Part shown: one piece after another, positions 1 through 6,059 of the stretch
Layout of the letters: each line of letters starts with the position of its first letter
How positions within the stretch are numbered: the stretch's first letter is position 1
From: Phycisphaerales bacterium
GTDB lineage: Bacteria > Planctomycetota > Phycisphaerae > Phycisphaerales > UBA1924
Length of the DNA stretch: 10,764 nt
Reading direction: 5' to 3'
NCBI GenBank assembly: GCA_026982035.1
Contig: JALSHW010000289.1
Location: forward strand, 1-10,764
Notes under the pieces: model-generated
What the model saw: the letters and a program-made list of their open reading frames with translations, nothing else
Databases searched by the model: none
What the model was told of the DNA's origin: nothing
Program-made: the position numbers and the translations under genes

Positions 1-7
1 CCTGCAT
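1..7 (-). CDS. First two codons of the next gene, probably moaE
   Basis: Only ATG CAG and one more base are visible before the window ends. The call rests on position: an ATG lies two bases after the moaD stop, and a strong Shine-Dalgarno (GGAGG, plus-strand 14-18) sits six bases upstream. The partner of moaD in molybdopterin synthase is MoaE and the two genes are often adjacent, so moaE is the natural guess. Nothing in the two visible codons shows this. Confidence 0.4.
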
Positions 8-9
8 GA

Positions 10-258
10 TCAACCTCCAGAAACCATTGTGATCAATGCGATTTCATCACTGGGATCAATAAGCGTGTCCTCAGCGATAAACCCATGATTCACCGCCAGT
101 CGTCCAACCTGAAAGTACTGCTCGAGGGATGGATGTTGCCGAATGATCCGCGATTTGAGTTCCTCACCTTTGCATGAACCAGCCCCATCAACAAATACCC
201 GGTCAGCTTCGATGGCCTTGGCAGCAGGCCCAAAAAGAAGTATGGTGAATTGTGGCAT
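10..258 (-). CDS. moaD: MoaD, molybdopterin synthase sulfur-carrier (small) subunit
   Basis: An 82-residue beta-grasp protein of MoaD size, ending in the diagnostic VSGG. In this family the C-terminal glycine is adenylated by MoeB, converted to a thiocarboxylate and inserted into the MoaE active site, where it donates sulfur to precursor Z during molybdenum cofactor synthesis in the cytoplasm. The segment AVNHGFIAEDTLI followed by DEIALI matches the late strands of MoaD better than ThiS. I chose the ATG at 258. The upstream GTG at 348 would add a Cys/Trp-rich tail that is not typical of the family, and neither start has a convincing ribosome site. The gene is followed two bases later by another start codon, probably moaE. 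Other MoaD-like carriers (ThiS, Ubl-type) are less likely. Confidence 0.85.
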   Translation of the reverse strand: MPQFTILLFGPAAKAIEADRVFVDGAGSCKGEELKSRIIRQHPSLEQYFQVGRLAVNHGFIAEDTLIDPSDEIALITMVSGG

Positions 259-462
259 GCACAATGATTCGCACACACATGCCCAAAGGCCAGCACTTGG
301 GGCAAAGGCACACCCCGTTCCACTAACATGAGGAGTGATACAAACCACTCCGCTCTACTAAAGAAGGAGTTTCCAAAATCTCAATTTTTTAGTGACTCTC
401 AAATACGCACCAGAGCAATATGTACCTCGATAAAAACTCGTTCAAATTTCCTCACGGCGACC

Positions 463-488
463 CCCTTTGCCCTTGCCCTTTGCCCTTG
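463..488. repeat. Two perfect tandem copies of a 13-base unit
   Basis: CCCTTTGCCCTTG occurs at 463-475 and again at 476-488. The unit is itself a near-duplication (CCCTTTG plus CCCTTG), so the tract is a slippage-prone simple repeat. It lies in non-coding DNA between moaD and the tRNA terminator. No function is apparent. Confidence 0.8.
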
Positions 489-528
489 CTTTCAAAGAGG
501 TCCTTGCGGGCCAGACAAGTCACCTGTC

Positions 529-555
529 AAAAAACAAAAACGCCACAAGGCGTTT
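529..555 (-). terminator. Rho-independent terminator downstream of tRNA-Val
   Basis: Read on the minus strand, AAACGCC (555-549) pairs with GGCGTTT (544-538) through a four-base loop. The T run TTTTTGTTTTTT (540-529) follows at once. It lies 21 bases past the tRNA 3' end. I see no other intrinsic terminator between the secretion operon's last gene and this one. Confidence 0.85.
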
Positions 556-576
556 GGATTGCGGCGTTTACAGAAA

Positions 577-650
577 TGGGCGTAATTGGACTCGAACCAA
601 CGACTTCTGCCATGTGACGGCAGCGCTCTAGCCAACTGAGCTATACGCCC
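577..650 (-). tRNA. tRNA-Val, anticodon CAC (reads GUG)
   Basis: The complete cloverleaf can be folded by eye. The acceptor stem is GGGCGTA with TACGCCC and the discriminator is A. The D arm is GCTC/GAGC with GG in the loop. The anticodon stem is CTGCC/GGCAG with loop GTCACAT, giving anticodon CAC. The variable region is AAGTC, and the T arm is GTTGG/CCAAT around TTCGAGT with one G-U pair. CCA is not encoded and must be added after transcription. The base at position 32 is G, where a pyrimidine is usual. The tRNA lies 77 bases downstream of the GspB-like gene on the same strand and is followed by an intrinsic terminator. Confidence 0.95.
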
Positions 651-659
651 TGAGCAACT

Positions 660-688
660 AGGGTAGCGCGTTGGTGGCGTTTTCTCAA
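660..688 (-). promoter_or_regulatory. Candidate sigma-70 promoter for tRNA-Val
   Basis: On the minus strand, TTGAGA (688-683; five of six match the -35 consensus) is followed after 17 bases by TACCCT (665-660; three of six match the -10 consensus). The predicted transcript start is a few bases before the mature tRNA 5' end. The weak -10 keeps confidence low, and read-through from the upstream operon is an alternative. Confidence 0.35.
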
Positions 689-727
689 GCAGTTTAACTG
701 TGCGAATCCGTGTACATTCTTGCCGTA

Positions 728-1210
728 CTATTGGCTCATCATGACTCGGATGCGTCGGCCACTGGTGTGCTTGAGGGTGATGTAGCGTTCTTGCCCGGAT
801 ATTTTCATCAGGACCCAGCCGTCACTTACTTCTTCACCTTCTGCACGGGGCTTTCCATTGATGACGGCGTAGGATTTGTTGGCTGTGGGAAAAATTGTAG
901 TCAGAATAAATACCGGGTCAGTTTCATCCTCCTGATTTTGCCGCTGGACTCCAAGCCCAGGAAGAACCGGCATCGCCAATTCTATTTCCTCGAAATGAAA
1001 CGGGGATGATGCTGAGAGTTCCATAGATGAACCTGATCCATCTTGTATGGAGAGTTCAGGAGCATTGGGGAGAGGAATGAATTCTGTGTTGATTAAATTG
1101 GCATGGACACTGCTCGGCTCATTCATAACCACTTGAAACAGCCCCACGGCGATAATTGGACCAAGAAGAGTCGCGAATCGAAACCCAAGGATTTGAGAAG
1201 TGTCACTCAT
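728..1210 (-). CDS. GspB-like (T2SSB C-terminal domain) membrane protein
   Basis: A 160-residue protein with one N-terminal membrane segment (about residues 9-28), a low-complexity linker (30-95) and a C-terminal globular domain (about 98-158). That domain contains AVINGKPRAEGEEV, then a conserved-looking VLMKI and the ending GRRIRVMM. The INGxxxxEG pattern followed by short strands resembles the C-terminal domain of GspB (also PilP/GspC-type periplasmic modules), which in other bacteria helps place or link the secretin. I chose the ATG at 1210 because AAGGAG precedes it by six bases. The upstream in-frame start at 1234 lacks this. It overlaps the preceding gene by eight bases and is the last protein gene of the cluster. 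No secretin follows, so its partner must be elsewhere. Confidence 0.7.
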   Translation of the reverse strand: MSDTSQILGFRFATLLGPIIAVGLFQVVMNEPSSVHANLINTEFIPLPNAPELSIQDGSGSSMELSASSPFHFEEIELAMPVLPGLGVQRQNQEDETDPVFILTTIFPTANKSYAVINGKPRAEGEEVSDGWVLMKISGQERYITLKHTSGRRIRVMMSQ

Positions 1211-1808
1211 TGATTGCTCCTTCCAACTCCGCATTCGAGAGAATCGAAGTGAGGATTACCGAACTGATCTCAGCATTGGCCTTGATGGCATTAAACCCTA
1301 CCGGGACAAACCGAAAGCTAACAAACTTAACTTGAGTAGCTCCTGAAATGACTTCATTCATAAAAACCATAACGGAGTCATACTCGCCCTCAAACTCAAT
1401 TCGAACAATGTGGTTTACGCCGATGATTTCATTATCCATTCCTTCGATCCGCTGCGAGAGTTTCCTTGAGTTGACCGATTCTATTTTTGACATCGAAACT
1501 CCGTTTTTGCTGGCAGATTCATTGATTAAATTATGCAACGCTGTTCCAGAATCACTTTGGGTATCAGTACTCAACAACATGCCAGCCACCTCTTCAAGCC
1601 GTTCTTTGATCACCAATGATTCATTAGAATCAGAAGTTCCCACTTGATCTTGGTAAGCAGCAATCAGAGTCTGATACGAAGCAACCGTTTGATGTTGATC
1701 ACGCGTATTTTGTTGTTCTGGCTTCACAATGAACATCCAGGCCAAGCATGCGAGGCCGGCTACCAGAACCGTTTTCAAAACGATTTGCTTTTGGGTTTCA
1801 GTGTTCAT
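1203..1808 (-). CDS. PilO/GspM-like inner-membrane scaffold protein
   Basis: 201 residues: a short cytoplasmic tail, one membrane segment (about 10-27), a Gln/Glu-rich, likely coiled-coil stretch (about 31-80), then an alpha/beta domain (about 85-190). The segment HIVRIEFEGEYDSVMVFMNEV followed by KFVSFRFVP matches the PilO/GspM ferredoxin-like fold, in which a strand, a helix with F..F..E and another strand follow each other. Family members dimerise with PilN/GspL and transmit motion between cytoplasmic motor and periplasmic parts. The start ATG overlaps the stop of the PilM-PilN gene by four bases (ATGA), with GGAG seven bases upstream. This is the gene order seen for pilMNO and gspLM. I cannot tell PilO from GspM by eye, because both share fold and topology. 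Confidence 0.75.
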   Translation of the reverse strand: MNTETQKQIVLKTVLVAGLACLAWMFIVKPEQQNTRDQHQTVASYQTLIAAYQDQVGTSDSNESLVIKERLEEVAGMLLSTDTQSDSGTALHNLINESASKNGVSMSKIESVNSRKLSQRIEGMDNEIIGVNHIVRIEFEGEYDSVMVFMNEVISGATQVKFVSFRFVPVGFNAIKANAEISSVILTSILSNAELEGAINE

Positions 1809-3508
1809 GGTATATCTCCGTGCGATACAGAACCTAAGGTCACAAGGTCAGAAAACCGCCCATCTTCCTGAGAAATCTTGACTGAAAGCGTGAATTTCAA
1901 ACCCCATGTTGATTCATCAATCATTGATTTGGAAGTACTCCCAATCTCGATTTGCTTGACTTCCGGGATTCGCCGAAGTGATTTAATGTAATTTGAAAGC
2001 ACTCGACTTGCATCATTTCCGTCAGGATCATCCAACACGACCCCAATTAGATTCACTGACGGTTCAAAACCATTCGTTCCGCCTTGGAGTTCTGAAACTT
2101 GGACCAGTGGGTGAGCATCGCTTGGTATCGCACTAAGAAAGCCGACCCAATTAACTTGCTTTCCCATTGTGTCTTCGATAAGTCCAGCTGCTGTTCCAAT
2201 GGATCCAGCCATCGCATGAATCGACTCTCGGCGAGAACGGTCCAGTTCGATCCGATCAATCATTCCAGATTGTTTGGAAATAACCTGTTCAATCTTGTTG
2301 GATTCTTGTGTCGTATAGAAATATTGCCCCCCAATAAAGAGAGCCACAGCCGCAGCACCAATCTTGAGGGTACTGTCCAAACTCTTCCGAACCCGAACTT
2401 CCCGAGCAGCCATCGGCATGAGTTCAAAATCCAGATCAAACCGACATGCCGCTGCATGTTCGACGGTGCCCTCTCCAAACAACTCGGCCGATTGATAATC
2501 TTTGGATTCTGGTATGACTTCAACATTCATATCCAAACTCTGCGAAACAGCATTGGCGATATTCGGAATCGCCGCTCCTGGGCCACAGATGATCAATTTC
2601 GATGGCATTCTCTTCAATGAACTTGCGAATCGAAATGTCTGCTTGATCTCGATGCTGATTCTCTGAAGTATCGGTGCCATCGAAGGCATAAGGTTTTGAA
2701 TTTTTGATGGTGCCGAATCATTCCCCTTCTGGACTGGGATTCCATGCTCAAACAGCATTTTTGTGCTCTCCGTGCTGGTCATGACCCCGCCGTTTTCTGA
2801 GGGAAATTCACTGATCTGCTCGGCATTGCGGTCAGAATCAGCCACATCCTCGTCACATTCACCGACCCTGCTGTAAACAACCGAAAGCTTGTCATAGCCA
2901 ATTTCTATCAACCGCGCCAACTTCGGAATTCCGTTATCACAAAATCCTATTACGCTCGCCCCAGATGAAATGAACAGCACCGCTGTATCTCCATCCATAC
3001 GAACCGAGTCCTTCATCGCCAGATCGATCACACATGCCTGGCTTGGCACCATACGATTTGCGACCACTTTGCTCCGATTGAGCCATGCATAGAGTTTCTG
3101 CAAATTTTTCTCTTCGTCAGCAATTCCGAGCGTCAATACGATCTCATCAGACGACATGAGATCAGTTGCATCAACAGGATTGGAACGACCAACAGATTGG
3201 AACAACCTATTTTTCATTTTTGCAACCGCTGAAACTTCATCCGTTTCTGTAATGTCTACCCTGCAGACGGAACCTGGACTCAAATAAAACAGATCCGCAT
3301 AACGAACTTTGTTTGTCCCACCGAATCGAGCAAGGAGTTGCCGCAATGGTTGGTCGAGCAGATGAAGCCCCCCCTTCCATGTTTCTTCCCATTGGGCAGC
3401 ATCAAGATACAACCTTTCAGCATGGGTGATCTTTCCATCACGAACACTCGCCATAGAGAGGTACTCGGGCGTGAGCACCAGTGTGATTTTATCTTTGTTA
3501 TTGATCAT
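1805..3508 (-). CDS. PilM-PilN fusion, GspL-like assembly-platform protein
   Basis: 567 residues in three parts. Residues 1 to about 350 resemble the actin-like PilM/cytoplasmic GspL fold: NGIPKLARLIEIG (192-204) and CGPGAAIPNIANAV (308-321) fit the second phosphate-side strand and the late glycine-rich motif. The DxG phosphate-loop acids are missing (ISSG at 180-183, LTPEYL near 12), as in GspL, so ATP binding is doubtful. A polar, probably disordered insert spans about 215-268. FELMP (361-365) resembles the N-terminal INLLP motif with which PilN normally docks on PilM. A membrane helix (about 381-399), a coiled coil (400-430) and a PilN-like periplasmic domain (450-545) follow. The start at 3508 has GGAG nine bases upstream. 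The gene overlaps the PilO-like gene by four bases and lies 150 bases after the pseudopilin block. Confidence 0.8.
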   Translation of the reverse strand: MINNKDKITLVLTPEYLSMASVRDGKITHAERLYLDAAQWEETWKGGLHLLDQPLRQLLARFGGTNKVRYADLFYLSPGSVCRVDITETDEVSAVAKMKNRLFQSVGRSNPVDATDLMSSDEIVLTLGIADEEKNLQKLYAWLNRSKVVANRMVPSQACVIDLAMKDSVRMDGDTAVLFISSGASVIGFCDNGIPKLARLIEIGYDKLSVVYSRVGECDEDVADSDRNAEQISEFPSENGGVMTSTESTKMLFEHGIPVQKGNDSAPSKIQNLMPSMAPILQRISIEIKQTFRFASSLKRMPSKLIICGPGAAIPNIANAVSQSLDMNVEVIPESKDYQSAELFGEGTVEHAAACRFDLDFELMPMAAREVRVRKSLDSTLKIGAAAVALFIGGQYFYTTQESNKIEQVISKQSGMIDRIELDRSRRESIHAMAGSIGTAAGLIEDTMGKQVNWVGFLSAIPSDAHPLVQVSELQGGTNGFEPSVNLIGVVLDDPDGNDASRVLSNYIKSLRRIPEVKQIEIGSTSKSMIDESTWGLKFTLSVKISQEDGRFSDLVTLGSVSHGDIP

Positions 3509-3658
3509 CCAGCAGATCTCCGTCGTGATTGGTCGTCGCTCTTCATAATTATCGTCTGAAAGATTCTCTTACTTTCATAGGATTCTGATCACCACAAAAA
3601 CTGGGGGGGGGCAGGAGGTAAAAACATATGGGAATAGTTATCGGGACCCCTGGTCGTT
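3509..3658. other. Only large gap in the secretion cluster, with a nine-G run
   Basis: All other junctions in the cluster are overlaps or gaps of at most 15 bases, so this 150-base interval may separate two transcription units (motor plus pilins, then scaffold). It contains a run of nine G at 3603-3611 on the plus strand, followed by AGGAGG. No clear intrinsic terminator and no good -35/-10 pair on the minus strand are visible. Confidence 0.5.
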
Positions 3659-4006
3659 CTATTGGAGTTCGAGTTCGATCCGCCGGACGGAATCTCCACT
3701 GAGCCCGTGGACCACTGCGACACCACCAAGTTCTGGTATTTGTGTAAAAACAACTGTTTGATCATTCAAGGCGATTTGGGTACCTTCAACAGGCATTGGA
3801 ACTTGCCCAAGGTACCCCTGAATAATCACGATGCTCCCTGATTCAGCCGCATAAAACGCTCGAACGGTCTCGACACGCATCGTTGTGAGTGATGCTTCAT
3901 CTCGGAGTGGGCGGATCGTTCCAGCGACCACCAATCCCATCAATACCAAGACCACGATGAGCACCGCCAAAACGGATCCACGCCTGGATTGATTTGAAAA
4001 TCTCAT
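3659..4006 (-). CDS. Short GspK/PilX-like minor pseudopilin
   Basis: 115 residues. The N-terminus is a class III prepilin signal: a basic leader ending SRRG (cleavage predicted after Gly10), then a hydrophobic helix (11-29). Position +5 of the mature form is Val, not the usual Glu. Lacking Glu5 is typical of GspK, the pseudopilus tip protein. AFYAAESG (50-57) matches the A..AAE.G motif at the end of the first helix in GspK and PilX. True GspK proteins are about 300 residues with a large alpha domain. Here only about 55 residues follow the helix, enough for a few strands. The start at 4006 lies two bases after the gspJ stop with a G-rich site upstream. An earlier in-frame start at 4177 would run through gspJ and is not credible. 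It could also be a PilX/PilV-type minor pilin. Confidence 0.65.
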   Translation of the reverse strand: MRFSNQSRRGSVLAVLIVVLVLMGLVVAGTIRPLRDEASLTTMRVETVRAFYAAESGSIVIIQGYLGQVPMPVEGTQIALNDQTVVFTQIPELGGVAVVHGLSGDSVRRIELELQ

Positions 4007-4008
4007 GG

Positions 4009-4530
4009 TCAATTCCCCCGCCCAATCCATGCTCGAGGCATGGCGTACATCTCCAAAACGATAGGACCACTCTGTATTCGTAAACTGACACGATGAATTT
4101 GCTGTGGGTTGACCAAAGCCATGATATCCCCTGCTGAATCGTAATAGTTGAACTGAATGCGATCGACTTCTGTGCACAATACCGAAGGTTGCTCCCCCGC
4201 ATTGATCAATTCAAGGTCTGAACCATTGAGACGAATCCCGCTACCATCGTCGAGTATGAACTGGTTCGATGTCGCAGCTTGCACCGCCAGACCAGATTCG
4301 TCGGCCTCAAACAGTGATTCTCGCACAAACCTTGACGAACGCTCCAAAGCGTACAAAACACGATCTGTCCCAGCACGAGTATCACGCGCCACAGCATATG
4401 AATCCGTCGCCGAGACAATAACCGGCATCACCACAACTGAAATCACGGACATAACCACCATGGCCACAATCATCTCGAGTAATGAAAACCCATTTCCAGT
4501 GGAATATCTGAATCTTTGGGAAGTATTCAT
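4009..4530 (-). CDS. gspJ: GspJ-like minor pseudopilin
   Basis: 173 residues with a prepilin signal: leader ending TGNG, predicted cut after Gly14, mature N-terminus FSLLEM with Glu at +5, and a hydrophobic helix to about residue 40. The following helix (ARDTRAGTDRVLYALERSSRFVRESLF) and the C-terminal beta part (DRIQFNYYDSAGDI, then HRVSLRIQSG) fit the GspJ/PilW layout, in which a late FxYxD strand is common. In type II systems GspJ joins GspI and GspK at the pseudopilus tip. It overlaps gspI by four bases (ATGA) and has no clear Shine-Dalgarno, so translation is probably coupled. The assignment to GspJ rather than PilW is based on position and shape only. Confidence 0.75.
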   Translation of the reverse strand: MNTSQRFRYSTGNGFSLLEMIVAMVVMSVISVVVMPVIVSATDSYAVARDTRAGTDRVLYALERSSRFVRESLFEADESGLAVQAATSNQFILDDGSGIRLNGSDLELINAGEQPSVLCTEVDRIQFNYYDSAGDIMALVNPQQIHRVSLRIQSGPIVLEMYAMPRAWIGRGN

Positions 4531-5018
4531 AGCGAAGACACCATCAACGCCACCGGGAGTGTGTACGCTGCCCCATCGGCGGATGGATACGAAACCCGCA
4601 CTGTAATAGTTCGAAATACATTCTCACTTTCAGTCTCTGAAACCAATCCATCAGCCCCAACCAATACACTGATTGTCACTGAGTAGGACAAGCCCAAAGA
4701 TTCATAGGATTGAGTGGCCAAAGACATTCGGCTGTAAAATCCGGTTGTGGGTGTTGTGAGATAGGCGTTGGCATTTTCCAAAGCATCAAATCCAAGCGAT
4801 TCGTCAGATGATGTGACATCAGCCAATATGCCTTCGAGAACATTGCTTGCCAACATGCTTGCCCGAGCCGTGTTAATCACATTGGCCCGTGAGGCGGAGT
4901 TGCTCATCATAATTTCGAGTGTTGGTGGAACAGCGATTGCCAAAACCAAAACCATCGTCACAACTTCAATAAGTGTGAGTCCTCGTCGAAAACAAGATTG
5001 GCACCTCATTGGCATCAT
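4527..5018 (-). CDS. gspI: GspI-like minor pseudopilin
   Basis: 163 residues. The leader MMPMRCQSCFRRG ends at Gly13, followed by mature LTLIEV with Glu at +5 and a hydrophobic helix to about residue 37. A Ser/Ala-rich helix with ARASMLASNVLEGIL matches the A...A...LE motif that GspI and PilV carry after the transmembrane helix. The C-terminal half is beta-rich. Possible starts are TTG 5021 and ATG 5018, 5015 and 5009. I prefer 5018: it overlaps the gspH stop by one base (TGATG) and has GAGG seven bases upstream. GspI nucleates the tip complex with GspJ and GspK, in line with the gene order here. Two cysteines in the leader are unusual but are removed on processing. Confidence 0.75.
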   Translation of the reverse strand: MMPMRCQSCFRRGLTLIEVVTMVLVLAIAVPPTLEIMMSNSASRANVINTARASMLASNVLEGILADVTSSDESLGFDALENANAYLTTPTTGFYSRMSLATQSYESLGLSYSVTISVLVGADGLVSETESENVFRTITVRVSYPSADGAAYTLPVALMVSSL

Positions 5019-5587
5019 CAACGATCCTCTACAAATCCGGTATTGGCATGGACAACAATCAGTGTTCCAGTGCTGAGTGTCACTGTTGCATTTTGAGCAA
5101 ACAGTGCGTCAAATACGCCTGTGATTTCATTTCTTGTGTGCGGTTCTGCACGAAAGTCAAACCAAACTGTGCCACTTCCACTGGTGCCATCTCCATTGAC
5201 AAATGAACTGATGGATACTCCTGCGTACTCAATGGAAAGGGCTGTTTGTTTGATCCCTCCATCAATAGGATCGAGCATGTTTATGATCGATTCATCATCG
5301 TCAAGCGTGACCAACCTCAGCGTACTGTTGTTCACATCTACGAAAACACCTGATGGAATTCCGCCAGCAATTGCACGACCACGGGCGTATTCAAAGAGCC
5401 GAACCGCTTCATCTCGCGAAGCACCTTGTCGGGCTTGAATAGATTGTCCCATGACCGGAATGGCTGAGACCGCAACGATCCCCATGATGACCACAATGAG
5501 CAAGAGTTCAATGAGTGTGTAGCCACCGGCCAAGCGTCCATGCCGGGCTGGATTGATTCTACGGATTGAGTGCCATTGCAAAATCAC
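5018..5587 (-). CDS. gspH: GspH-like minor pseudopilin
   Basis: 189 residues with a 22-residue basic leader ending AGG, predicted cut after Gly22, mature N-terminus YTLIELL with Glu at +5, and a helix to about residue 46. GspH/FimT-like features follow: the helix ASRDEAVRLFEYARGRAIAGG, then the strand SGVFVDV, where the family usually has an ..ARs.Ai..g..v.l pattern. Toward the end, GTVWFDFRAEPH followed by GTLIVVHANTGFV fits the closing strands and the G-rich end of the GspH fold. The start codon is GTG at 5587, overlapping the gspG stop as GTGA, so translation is likely coupled. In known systems GspH joins the pseudopilus shaft to its tip. FimT would be the type IV pilus counterpart. Confidence 0.75.
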   Translation of the reverse strand: MILQWHSIRRINPARHGRLAGGYTLIELLLIVVIMGIVAVSAIPVMGQSIQARQGASRDEAVRLFEYARGRAIAGGIPSGVFVDVNNSTLRLVTLDDDESIINMLDPIDGGIKQTALSIEYAGVSISSFVNGDGTSGSGTVWFDFRAEPHTRNEITGVFDALFAQNATVTLSTGTLIVVHANTGFVEDR

Positions 5588-6045
5588 AACTCGTTGGCTC
5601 CAAGAACCCCGCCATTGCCATCGCTGACCGTCGATGGAGCCGAACTATTGGAATAGAAAATGGCCACCGGAGGGGTTGCGGAATTATCGATGTAGTAATT
5701 CCAACCCGCCGATGCCTCTGAGACAACAGAACGATTCGTTGCCTGTCCCAAGCTCACTGTTTGCACCCCGTTGACACCAGTAAATGGGTTTGATGGAATG
5801 TCAAATTTGACCACCGTGGTTCCGGTCAATTCTGCCAAAGTCGGAAATGGATCGTTTCCATTGATGACGGCGTTCATACGAAAGGTCGCGATGGCCGACC
5901 GGACACCAGCCAATGTACTTTGGGTGGATGCAGATCGAGCATCATCGGTGGCACTGCTGAATCTGGGTACAGCAATGGCCGCCAGAATTCCAAGCATCAC
6001 AATCACCACCAACAGTTCAACGAGCGTAAATGCTTTGTTTCTCAT
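5584..6045 (-). CDS. gspG: Major pseudopilin, GspG-like
   Basis: 153 residues. It has a five-residue leader MRNKA, then the type IV pilin N-terminus FTLVELLVVIVMLGILAAI with Glu at +5. The residue before the predicted cut is Ala, not Gly. Mature residues continue with the amphipathic helix (TDDARSASTQSTLAGVRSAIATF), then PFPTLAELTG, IPSNPFTGV and GWNYYI, the order seen in GspG-type subunits (PT..L, P.dPw, GW.Y). The ATG at 6045 is preferred: it follows the gspF stop by 14 bases, has GGGA upstream and gives the usual short leader. The upstream ATG at 6087 would overlap gspF and add 14 polar residues. As first pilin after gspF it should be the shaft subunit. The C-terminus is Ser/Gly-rich and I see no obvious calcium-site Asp pair. 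Confidence 0.8.
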   Translation of the reverse strand: MRNKAFTLVELLVVIVMLGILAAIAVPRFSSATDDARSASTQSTLAGVRSAIATFRMNAVINGNDPFPTLAELTGTTVVKFDIPSNPFTGVNGVQTVSLGQATNRSVVSEASAGWNYYIDNSATPPVAIFYSNSSAPSTVSDGNGGVLGANEL

Positions 6046-6059
6046 ACCAGAGTTCCCTT

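Larger units (their letters stand above)
259..576. other. Non-coding gap between moaD and tRNA-Val
   Basis: No convincing gene on either strand. It contains a six-base-pair hairpin (332-337 with 346-351, loop of eight), a perfect two-copy tandem repeat (463-488), and the intrinsic terminator of the tRNA transcript (529-555). The promoter of moaD should lie between about 260 and 520 on the minus strand. A TTGAGA hexamer is present there, but I see no good -10 at the right distance. Confidence 0.6.

Noticed and set aside
259..348. N-terminal extension of MoaD from GTG 348
   Set aside because: It would add 30 Cys/Trp-rich residues not found in MoaD proteins and has no ribosome site.
332..351. 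Hairpin GGAGTG/CACTCC as a terminator
   Set aside because: No T run follows on either strand and the stem is only six base pairs.
2099..2620. Plus-strand open frame of 173 codons
   Set aside because: It lies fully antisense to the PilM-PilN gene, has no family-like sequence and reads as a shadow of that coding frame.
3589..3627. Minus-strand 12-codon frame with a proline-rich stretch across the G run, as a possible leader peptide of the PilM-PilN gene
   Set aside because: It has no ribosome site, and the proline codons simply follow from the C run.
4007..4177. Longer form of the GspK-like protein starting at 4177
   Set aside because: It would overlap gspJ by 169 bases and bury the prepilin signal in the middle of the chain.
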